Assembly: GCA_964353855.1 (NCBI GenBank)
Contig: CAYGWX010000025.1
Location: 9,407 to 28,021, forward strand
Length of the DNA stretch: 18,615 nt
Source: CAYGWX01 sp964353855 [NCBI: uncultured bacterium]
Lineage (GTDB): Bacteria > Edwardsbacteria > CAYGWX01
Direction of reading: 5' to 3'
The notes beneath the pieces were generated by a model that did no database searches, was not told the origin of the DNA, and worked only from the letters and a program-made list of their open reading frames with translations. Positions 13,028 through 18,615 of the stretch are shown one piece after another. The position numbers were made by a program, and so were the translations under genes. How positions within the stretch are numbered: position 1 is the stretch's first letter; each line of letters starts with the position of its first letter.

Positions 13028-14077
13028 ATGGCAACGACTTCCTACGGGGTCAACAACGACCTCGCAGTCAAACTCTGGTCCAAAAAGCTCTTCGCTGACG
13101 CACTCAAAGAGACGTTCATCAGCGAGCTGATGGGCACGGGCACCGACTCCGTTATCCAGATCAAGAGCGAAACCGGCAAGAGCGAAGGCGACCGCATCCG
13201 GGTCGGCCTGCGCATGCAGCTGTCGGGCGACGGTGTGCAGGGCGACGGCACGCTCGAGGGCAACGAAGAGGCCCTGACCACGTACTACGACGATGTCTTC
13301 ATCGACCAGCTGCGCCACGCGGTGCGCTCGGCCGGCAAGATGTCCGAGCAGCGCGTTCCGTTCAGCGTCCGCAACGAGGCCAAGATGGGCCTGCAGGACT
13401 GGTGGGCTGACCGTCTCGACACGTGGTTCTTCAACCAAGCCTGCGGCATGACCAGCGTCACCGACACGCGCTACACGGGCAACCAGGCCACGGTGGCGCC
13501 GACGGCGACGACCAACTACGTCCACTGCTCGACCGACCACTCGACCGACGCGACCTACGACTCGGATGACCTCCTGTCGCTGGCCTACATCGACTCGGCC
13601 GTCGTTCTGGCGAAGACCAACTCGCCGACGATGCGCCCGGCGACGGTGCGCGGCCGCAAGTGCTACGTACTGTTCATGCACCCGAAGCAGGTCAAGTACC
13701 TGAAGCAGGCGTCATCGGGCAACACATGGCTGGACATCCAGCGTGCGCTGGTCGAGGGCGGCTTCAAGGACGAGCGTGAGTCGCCGATCTTCAAGGGCGG
13801 CTCGATGGTCGGCTACTACAACGGCTGCCTGCTGCTCGAGTCGACCCGCGTACCGTCCGCCTCCGCAAACACCTACCGCGCCGTCCTGTGCGGCGCGCAG
13901 GCCGCGGGGTTCGCGTATGGCCAGAAGAACGGCGCAACCGAGATGAGCTGGGTCGAGGAGCTGTTCGACTACGAGAACCAGCTGGGCGTGTCGGCGGGAA
14001 TGATCGCCGGCCTGACCAAGCTGACCTTCAACTCGAAGGACTTCGGCACGATCGTGCTGGGCTCCTACGCGGCCTGA
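13028..14077 (+). CDS. Major capsid protein, N4 gp56 family
   Basis: A 349-residue shell protein. It starts MATTSYGVNNDLAVKLWSKK; the segment QRVPFSVRNEAKMGLQDWWA with DTWFFNQACG is the family-typical 'R..vp...R..A...L..W.....D..ff....G'. It continues with RKCYVLFMHPKQVKYLKQAS, a GSMVGYYNGCLLLESTRVP block and C-terminal LTKLTFNSKDFGTIVLGSYAA, which I associate with N4 gp56-type (DUF4043) capsids. ATG is 7 bases after GTGAGG. Tandem stops TGATAA (14075-14080) close the frame. It lies after the scaffold and before two small paralogs. Family assignment is from pattern recollection, and capsid identity is also backed by position. Confidence 0.85.
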   Translation: MATTSYGVNNDLAVKLWSKKLFADALKETFISELMGTGTDSVIQIKSETGKSEGDRIRVGLRMQLSGDGVQGDGTLEGNEEALTTYYDDVFIDQLRHAVRSAGKMSEQRVPFSVRNEAKMGLQDWWADRLDTWFFNQACGMTSVTDTRYTGNQATVAPTATTNYVHCSTDHSTDATYDSDDLLSLAYIDSAVVLAKTNSPTMRPATVRGRKCYVLFMHPKQVKYLKQASSGNTWLDIQRALVEGGFKDERESPIFKGGSMVGYYNGCLLLESTRVPSASANTYRAVLCGAQAAGFAYGQKNGATEMSWVEELFDYENQLGVSAGMIAGLTKLTFNSKDFGTIVLGSYAA

Positions 14078-14086
14078 TAACCCATA

Positions 14087-14108
14087 GGGGGAGGGGTATC
14101 CCTCCCCC
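14087..14108 (+). terminator. 9-bp G/C hairpin after the capsid gene
   Basis: GGGGGAGGG (14087-14095) pairs with CCCTCCCCC (14100-14108) around GTAT. Located 9 bases after the capsid stop. It has no U-tract, so it likely slows or protects transcripts rather than fully ending them, letting the downstream genes be read at lower level. Confidence 0.5.
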
Positions 14109-14128
14109 GATCAACAGGAGATCAGGAT

Positions 14129-14518
14129 ATGGGAACAGGACGTCAACTCGACATCCAAGCGGTCCACTTCCTTCGGAAGTCGATCACCTACGCCAACAAC
14201 GGGCAGACGGTCAATGTCGGCTACCTGCCGGCGGGCGCGACCATCATCAAACCGGCCAGCGGGGTCGCCGTCACCACGGCATTCAATGGGGACTCATCGA
14301 ACGTGCTGCAAATCGGCCTGTCGACCGATTCGGGCACGAACAACTACGCCACCGATCTGGCCCTCGGAACGGCTGGTTTTGTCCCCATCGACGAAGCGGT
14401 GTCCGGGTTGGTCGGGGCATCGGACGTGTTGATTCAAGCGGCAGTTACCTCAACCGCCTCGGCCTCGGCTGGCGCGGCGGAAATCATCATCTGCTACGCG
14501 CCCGACTCGGACGCGTGA
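14129..14518 (+). CDS. Small virion-type protein, copy 1 of tandem pair (possible capsid decoration)
   Basis: A 129-residue protein with AGGAG (14116-14120) 8 bases upstream. It starts MGTGRQLDIQAVHFLRKSIT, followed by YLPAGATIIKPASGVAVTTAF, a short polar stretch, LGTAGFVPIDEAVSGLV and a terminal AGAAEIIICYAPDSDA. It is mostly beta by pattern, with no cysteine-rich or catalytic motif. It aligns along its whole length with the next gene (about half identical by eye) and has the same length. Position right after the capsid is typical of decoration or stabilising proteins, but that role is inferred. Confidence 0.7.
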   Translation: MGTGRQLDIQAVHFLRKSITYANNGQTVNVGYLPAGATIIKPASGVAVTTAFNGDSSNVLQIGLSTDSGTNNYATDLALGTAGFVPIDEAVSGLVGASDVLIQAAVTSTASASAGAAEIIICYAPDSDA

Positions 14519-14530
14519 GGAGTTAAGAAC

Positions 14531-14920
14531 ATGGCAACAGGCGGTCGTCAATCTCATCTGCAGGTAGTCCACTTCCTGCGCAAGACCATCACCTTCGCTG
14601 ACGGGCAGTCGGCAATCATCACCGTGGGCAAGCTCCCGGCAGGCGCAGTCGTCATCGGCGCAATGTCTGGGGTGGCCGTGACCACGGTGTTCAACGACGC
14701 GACCAACAAACTCGTCAAGATCGGCGTGACCGGGTCGGACGCGTTGTGGGACGCTTCGGCATCTGTGGCGACGGCGGGCTTCGTTCCGTTCGACGCGGCG
14801 GCAAGTCACCTAGTCGCCGCGGACATCGACGTGCTCTGCACGCACATGCGTACTGGCACGGCGGCTTCAGCGGGCTCCGCGGAAGTGATCATCGCGTACT
14901 GCCCGGACACCGACGGCTAA
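14531..14920 (+). CDS. Small virion-type protein, copy 2 of tandem pair (possible capsid decoration)
   Basis: A 129-residue paralog of the preceding protein. It starts MATGGRQSHLQVVHFLRKTI, shares KLPAGAVVIGAMSGVAVTTVF with it, then ATAGFVPFDAAASHLVAADI and terminal SAGSAEVIIAYCPDTDG. GAGGAG (14517-14522) lies 8 bases before ATG, partly in the previous stop. It differs from copy 1 most in the middle loop (NDATNKLVKIGVTGSDALWD). The pair probably arose by duplication and then diverged, giving two versions of one fold. Decoration of the shell is the likeliest role, from context only. A TAATG junction leads to the next small frame. Confidence 0.7.
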   Translation: MATGGRQSHLQVVHFLRKTITFADGQSAIITVGKLPAGAVVIGAMSGVAVTTVFNDATNKLVKIGVTGSDALWDASASVATAGFVPFDAAASHLVAADIDVLCTHMRTGTAASAGSAEVIIAYCPDTDG

Positions 14921-15123
14921 TGCGTCGTCGTCAAATCTGGGCGGCCAAGGCCGCCCAGCCTGAACAAGCCGGTGCTGCGGAGAACCCTCCTGTCTCCTCC
15001 GTATCCCCTCCTCCGGTAGCACCGGCCCCTCCCCTACGCGTGAACGGTTCATTGCCGAAGGTGATCGATGACAGCCCTCGCAGACCTGAAAGCAAGAATC
15101 GCGGACGAGATAAACCGCACTGA
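14920..15123 (+). CDS. Small Pro/Ala-rich protein, uncertain
   Basis: A 67-residue frame begins at ATG 14920, overlapping the previous TAA (TAATG). It encodes MRRRQIWAAKAAQPEQAGAA, a run rich in Pro/Ser/Val (PPVSSVSPPPVAPAPPLRVN) and a basic end (RRPESKNRGRDKPH). It overlaps the next gene by 56 bases. It fills a gap of about 147 bases otherwise without coding sense, and such disordered small proteins are common in phage late operons. A weak binding site and a strong hairpin within its 5' part (14937-14958) leave its reality open. Confidence 0.4.
   Translation: MRRRQIWAAKAAQPEQAGAAENPPVSSVSPPPVAPAPPLRVNGSLPKVIDDSPRRPESKNRGRDKPH
14937..14958 (+). terminator. 10-bp perfect hairpin with tight loop
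   Basis: CTGGGCGGCC (14937-14946) and GGCCGCCCAG (14949-14958) pair perfectly with a 2-base centre (4-base loop in practice). No U-tract follows on the plus strand. It lies just after the second decoration-like gene and may set the level of the tail genes downstream, or merely be a codon-driven palindrome in the small frame here. Confidence 0.4.
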
Positions 15124-15679
15124 CATGACCTCGCAGATCGCGCTCGCGATCTCGACGGCGGTCAAGGCGTACAAGTCGACACGGTTCGCCTTCAACGAGT
15201 CGACCGACACACTGGTCACGGTAGCCGGCACGGCCGAGTACAGCACGGCCACGGTCGCACCCAACGACCTGCCGTCGGACATCATCGACATCGACACGGC
15301 GCGCATCACGGTCAACTCGAACCGGTACCTGCTCGAGCCGGTCACCTTCGAGACGATCGACGCGAACGACGTGTCGACCACCTATACCAGCCGGCCGATC
15401 TGGTACGCCTGGCGCGCCGAGGCACTGCGCCTGTACCCGTGCCCGGACGCGGCCTACACGATCGACCTGCGCTACCACGCCGACGTGGCCGAGGAGACCT
15501 GGTGCACCCGTGCCGAGGCCCTCATCCGCGCGCGCGCCAAGAAGGAGCTGTACCTGCACGCCCTCTTCGACACGGCCAGCGCGCAGACGATGGAGATGAT
15601 CGAGGTGCAGGAGAAGGCGGCCCTTCTGCGCGAGATGCGCCACAAGCAAACGAGCGGCCGGGTTGTGCCGCATGACTGA
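15068..15679 (+). CDS. Head-tail adaptor protein (SU10/gp10-like adaptor)
   Basis: A 203-residue neck protein that would form a ring between portal and tail. ATG follows AAGGTG (15058-15063) by 4 bases. The pattern fits phage adaptors: a helical start ALADLKARIADEINRTDMTS, a beta middle ending in PNDLPSDIIDIDTARITVNS, then RPIWYAWRAEALRLYPCPDA, YTIDLRYHADVA and a helical end RAEALIRARAKKELYLHAL. The 'I..YY.....L.LYP.P...Y...L.Y' order is characteristic of SU10-type adaptors in my recollection. Position between decoration and tail-fibre/nozzle genes agrees. No ATPase or lytic motif. Confidence 0.7.
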   Translation: MTALADLKARIADEINRTDMTSQIALAISTAVKAYKSTRFAFNESTDTLVTVAGTAEYSTATVAPNDLPSDIIDIDTARITVNSNRYLLEPVTFETIDANDVSTTYTSRPIWYAWRAEALRLYPCPDAAYTIDLRYHADVAEETWCTRAEALIRARAKKELYLHALFDTASAQTMEMIEVQEKAALLREMRHKQTSGRVVPHD

Positions 15680-15687
15680 GGTGAAGA

Positions 15688-16551
15688 ATGGCTGACGGCA
15701 CCACCACCAACCTGTCGCTGACGAAGCCCGAGGTCAATGCCTCCTCGGACACGTGGGGCACCAAGCTCAACACCGACCTCGACACGATCGACGGCATCTT
15801 CGCCAGCAACGGCACCAGCGTCAGCATGAACGTGGGCGCCGGCAAGACGCTGACGATGGCCGGCACGCTGGCCCTGACGGGCACGATCACCGCCGACGGC
15901 AAGACGATCAGCGCCGCCGAGCTTGGCTACCTCGATGGGCTGGGCAGCGCGTTGACCACGCAGCTGTCCGCGAAGGCCCCTCTTGCCGACCCGACGTTCA
16001 CGGGGGTGCCGGCGGCGCCGACGGCCGCGGGCGGGACAAGCACCACCCAGATAGCAACGACCTCCTTCGTGGCCACGAGCTTCGCGCCCAAGGCCAGCCC
16101 GACTTTCAGCGGCACGATCACCACCCCCCTGACGGCCTCTCGAGCGGTGGTCACGGGCGCGTCGAGTGAGCTGGCGGCGAGTGCCATCACGGCGACGGAG
16201 CTGGGCTACCTGACCGGGCTCACCGAGAACCTATCTACTTCGCTGACCGCCAAGCAGCCGGTGAACGTGTTCGCTACCGGCGGCGCAACGACACTCAGTG
16301 CTGCACGGTTCCAAGTTTATGTGGCCACGTCAGGAACGGTGAACCTGCCTGCCTCTCCCACCGTGGGAGACGTTGTAGTTCTGCTGGCTACCGGGAGCAG
16401 CGTGACCGCTGGCCGAAGCGGCAAGAACATCAACGGTGCCACATCCGATTGGACGGTGACCGGGGGAACGGAGAGCTGGGGCGGTATCTTCTGCGTCTAC
16501 TACTCGACCGGTAACTGGATCGCGACCTGGTTCACCCCTGGCGCAACGTAA
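15688..16551 (+). CDS. Tail fibre-like protein
   Basis: A 287-residue protein. The start [20 protein letters not shown] with [14 protein letters not shown] is a well-known tail-fibre N-terminal motif. The middle has repeat-like blocks ([40 protein letters not shown]; then [35 protein letters not shown]) typical of fibre shafts. The end ([29 protein letters not shown]) resembles a small beta receptor-binding tip. The binding site GAGGTGA overlaps the previous stop. It overlaps the next gene by one base (TAATG). It is short for a full fibre, so it may be a fibre subunit or an adaptor that carries one. Confidence 0.75.
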   Translation: MADGTTTNLSLTKPEVNASSDTWGTKLNTDLDTIDGIFASNGTSVSMNVGAGKTLTMAGTLALTGTITADGKTISAAELGYLDGLGSALTTQLSAKAPLADPTFTGVPAAPTAAGGTSTTQIATTSFVATSFAPKASPTFSGTITTPLTASRAVVTGASSELAASAITATELGYLTGLTENLSTSLTAKQPVNVFATGGATTLSAARFQVYVATSGTVNLPASPTVGDVVVLLATGSSVTAGRSGKNINGATSDWTVTGGTESWGGIFCVYYSTGNWIATWFTPGAT

Positions 16552-18023
16552 TGCTCGCCCCCATCAACATCCCGCCCGGCGTCTGGCGCAACGGCACGCA
16601 GTACCAGGCCGCCGGCCGTTGGTACGACGCCAACCTCGTTCGCTGGGTGCAGGGGGTGATGCGCCCAATGGGGGGTTGGACGGCGCGCACGGGTAGCGCA
16701 TTCACAGGCAAGGCCCGCGGCATCATCACGTGGCGCAAGAACGACGGCACGAGGATGATCGCCGTCGGCACGTCGAGCAAGCTCTACCACGTGAGCGAGT
16801 CGGCGACCATCACCGACATCACCCCGGGCACGTTCACTGCCGGCGTGGACAGTCCGACGGCAAACACCGGATTCGGCGCATACCTCTACTCGTATGGGGC
16901 CTACGGCACGCCGAGGCCCGACACCGGCACGGTTACCCCCGCCACCACCTGGTCGCTTGACACGTGGGGAGAAACACTGGTTGGGTGCTCGACCGCGGAT
17001 GGCAAGATCCTGCAGTGGAGCGGGGACACGGGCGCCGATGCCGCCGCGGTCACCAACGCGCCCACCGGGTGCAAGGCCCTCGTGGTCACGGCCGACCGCA
17101 TCCTGATGGCCCTCGGAGCAAGCAGCAACCCGCGCTACATCAAGTGGTGCGACCAGGAAGACCTCACCGACTGGACTGCGAGTGATACGAACCGCGCCGG
17201 GGCGTGGTACCTGCAGACCAGCGGATCGATCAAGTGCGGCAAGCGCGTGAAGGGTGGCACTCTCATCCACACCGACGTTGACGCGCATCTGGCGGCCTAC
17301 ATCAATTTTCCGCTGGTGTACGGGTTCGATCAGGTCGGCTCGGCGTGCGGGATCATCGGCCCGAATGCTGCGGCGACCTTCGACGGCTACTGCATGTGGA
17401 TGGGCCGCGACGCGTTCTACCTCTTCGACGGCACCGTGAAGAAGGTACCCAGCGACGTGCAGGACTACGTGTTCTCGGACATCAACCTTGCCCAGAGGGA
17501 CAAGGTCTACGCGTTCATCAACTCGGTGAACAGTGAAATCTGGTGGCAGTACGCGAGCGGCGAGTCGGTCGAGTGCGACAGCTACGTGGCGTACAACTTC
17601 CTCGAAAACCACTGGACGGTGGGCTCGATGGCCCGCACGTGCGGCGCCGATCGCGGGGCGTACATGTACCCGATGATGGTCGGCACCGACGGGGTGGTCT
17701 ACGACCACGAGTTTGGCTGGGCCTACGGTGGCTCGACTCCGTTCGCCGAGAGTGGCCCGTTCCAGATCGGCGTCGGCGACCAGGTGATGCACGTCACCCA
17801 GCTGGTGCCCGACGAGCAGACGACGGCAGACTGCTCGGTGCAGTTCAAGACGCGCTTCTACCCGAACGGCACTGAGTACACCACCAGCACCTACACGATG
17901 GCCGCGCCGACCAGCGTCCGGTTCACCGGCCGCCAGGCGAGCATGGTGGTCTCGGGGGCGAGGAACACCGACTGGAGGTGGGGCCAGCCGCGTCTGAGGC
18001 TGGTTGCCGGGGGCCTGCGGTGA
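16551..18023 (+). CDS. Tail nozzle / stabilisation protein (P22 gp10-like)
   Basis: A 490-residue, beta-rich protein, close in size to P22 gp10 (472 residues), which forms the tail hub below the portal and adaptor. It starts [20 protein letters not shown], then GRWYDANLVRWVQGVMRPMGG, the usual N-terminal block of this group. The remainder contains many short beta strands with repeated Trp/Gly turns (ETLVGCSTADGKILQWSG, YIKWCDQEDLTDWTAS, DAFYLFDGTVKKVPSDVQDY), consistent with a propeller-like fold. It ends GARNTDWRWGQPRLRLVAGG, also family-like. No membrane or enzyme motif. It follows the fibre gene with a one-base overlap and overlaps the next gene by GTGA. Confidence 0.75.
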   Translation: MLAPINIPPGVWRNGTQYQAAGRWYDANLVRWVQGVMRPMGGWTARTGSAFTGKARGIITWRKNDGTRMIAVGTSSKLYHVSESATITDITPGTFTAGVDSPTANTGFGAYLYSYGAYGTPRPDTGTVTPATTWSLDTWGETLVGCSTADGKILQWSGDTGADAAAVTNAPTGCKALVVTADRILMALGASSNPRYIKWCDQEDLTDWTASDTNRAGAWYLQTSGSIKCGKRVKGGTLIHTDVDAHLAAYINFPLVYGFDQVGSACGIIGPNAAATFDGYCMWMGRDAFYLFDGTVKKVPSDVQDYVFSDINLAQRDKVYAFINSVNSEIWWQYASGESVECDSYVAYNFLENHWTVGSMARTCGADRGAYMYPMMVGTDGVVYDHEFGWAYGGSTPFAESGPFQIGVGDQVMHVTQLVPDEQTTADCSVQFKTRFYPNGTEYTTSTYTMAAPTSVRFTGRQASMVVSGARNTDWRWGQPRLRLVAGGLR

Positions 18024-18535
18024 AGCTGCCCGTCGCACCAGACCAGTGGTCGAAGGACTGGGAGTCCCGGCTTCTGAAGGTCATCGACGAGGAGTTTCGG
18101 CGATCACGCAAGCTCGGGGATGTTGAGCTTCAGCGTGAACGGCTTTCCGGCACGGTGCGTGATGAGAGGTTGTACCTGTGGGGCCCGGACGACCTTAGAT
18201 ACGAACTTCGAGATTACCTGCGGCTAAGACAACGAACCGTTACGGGAACAACAGACACTCTTTCCGTTGGTGACGAGCACTACGTCATAAAGACAACGAG
18301 CGGAAGTGCGACCACGGTGACCGTTCCAACAAACGCGAACCAGCCTTTCCCGGTTCGTTCGCTAGTTCACTTCTTCCAGTATGGAAGCGGGCTTCTCACT
18401 ATCCAAGGGGACACGGGAGTCACTGTGCGTTACCGAACCGGGCTTGGCCTGAAAAGCGCAGGGCAGTACGCGATGTTCAGCGTGTGGAAGTTCGATACGA
18501 ACGAGTGGGTCTTGTTTGGGGACATTTCAGCATGA
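18020..18535 (+). CDS. Small protein with receptor-binding-like C-terminus
   Basis: A 171-residue protein starting at GTG 18020, overlapping the nozzle stop as GTGA; GGGGG (18009-18013) lies upstream. An earlier in-frame start is only a nozzle shadow. The N-terminal part is helical and charged (APDQWSKDWESRLLKVIDEE, then RYELRDYLRLRQRT). The C-terminal part (about 85-171) is a beta domain: DEHYVIKTTSGSATTVTVPT, VRSLVHFFQYGSGLLTIQGD, then AGQYAMFSVWKFDTNEWVLFGD. The final block is common to phage fibre tips and head fibres. From about 18180 base composition falls (29 G+C in the 60 bases 18241-18300), suggesting the tip was exchanged. Probable virion attachment or tail accessory, inferred. Confidence 0.65.
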   Translation: MKLPVAPDQWSKDWESRLLKVIDEEFRRSRKLGDVELQRERLSGTVRDERLYLWGPDDLRYELRDYLRLRQRTVTGTTDTLSVGDEHYVIKTTSGSATTVTVPTNANQPFPVRSLVHFFQYGSGLLTIQGDTGVTVRYRTGLGLKSAGQYAMFSVWKFDTNEWVLFGDISA

Positions 18536-18615
18536 TCCCTGTCGCCCCCGGCTTTTTTAGGCCGCACGGAACTGGTGGTGGATTCCCACCCGGAGAGAAC
18601 TATCCGTGCACCACT
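18532..18615 (+). CDS. Start of a further late gene, cut by the window end
   Basis: ATG 18532 overlaps the previous stop (ATGA) and the frame stays open to the last base, giving 28 codons: MIPVAPGFFRPHGTGGG, FPPGENYPCTT. The 4-base overlap and dense late operon make a real gene likely. The Pro/Gly-rich start suggests a structural protein, but there is too little sequence to name it. Confidence 0.5.
   Translation, partial: MIPVAPGFFRPHGTGGGFPPGENYPCTT

Noticed and set aside
16500-18038. 512-residue minus-strand open frame opposite the nozzle gene
   Set aside because: It is Arg/Val/His-rich shadow sequence without domain pattern; the plus strand carries family-like sequence.
18548-18563. CGGCTTTTTTAGGCCG as a terminator
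   Set aside because: The stem is only 4 bp, the T-run is in the loop, and it lies in an open frame starting at 18532.
1-18615. tRNA, rRNA, CRISPR array, transposase, integrase, or diversity-generating retroelement
   Set aside because: No cloverleaf, repeat-spacer pattern, DDE or tyrosine recombinase motif, or reverse transcriptase frame was seen on either strand.

Overview
The window is an 18.6 kb piece of a GC-rich tailed phage or prophage. The gene order (replication, packaging, portal, scaffold, capsid, neck and tail) and the protein families point to a podovirus-like virion: an Sf6-type small terminase, a P22-type portal, a major capsid protein of the N4 gp56 type, an SU10-type tail adaptor and a P22 gp10-like nozzle. 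High GC in the core genes and Shine-Dalgarno-led starts suggest a GC-rich proteobacterial host (a beta- or gammaproteobacterium). That host guess is inference. No integrase, repressor of the CI type, tRNA, rRNA, transposase or CRISPR array is visible, so lysogeny cannot be judged.

Layout. (1) 1-521: a leftward two-gene operon, a small protein with a Pro/Ala/Lys linker followed by a one-helix membrane protein with a 4-base overlap. (2) 522-614: a divergent control region with two overlapping candidate promoters facing opposite ways and a 6-bp inverted repeat. (3) 615-800: a small ribbon-helix-helix regulator, then a 12-bp hairpin. (4) 891-2864: a 657-residue primase-polymerase/RecA-like ATPase/winged-helix replication protein. 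(5) 2827-2992: a dense cluster of GTGTTACT elements and two large inverted repeats, the best candidate replication origin or operator array. (6) 3011-3340: a hypothetical protein. (7) 3348-3377: a candidate late promoter. From there all genes run rightward: a 24-residue basic peptide, small and large terminase (with a long overlap), a 64-residue protein, the portal, a run of small accessory genes (7913-9219), a beta-helix-like surface protein, a repeat-rich Ala/Gly protein, a small basic protein, the scaffold, the capsid, two tandem paralogs that may decorate the capsid, a Pro-rich ORF, the tail adaptor, a tail-fibre-like protein, the nozzle, a receptor-binding-like protein and the start of one more gene.

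How it fits together. The RHH protein probably governs the early divergent switch. The PrimPol-helicase would prime and unwind DNA at or near the repeat cluster. The late operon is tightly packed, with stop/start overlaps (ATGA, GTGA, TGATG, TAATG) throughout. Strong hairpins without U-tracts sit around the capsid gene and may tune its dose. Two segments (about 9254-10400 and 18180-18535) are clearly AT-richer than the rest and encode surface or receptor-binding proteins, as expected of exchanged host-range modules.
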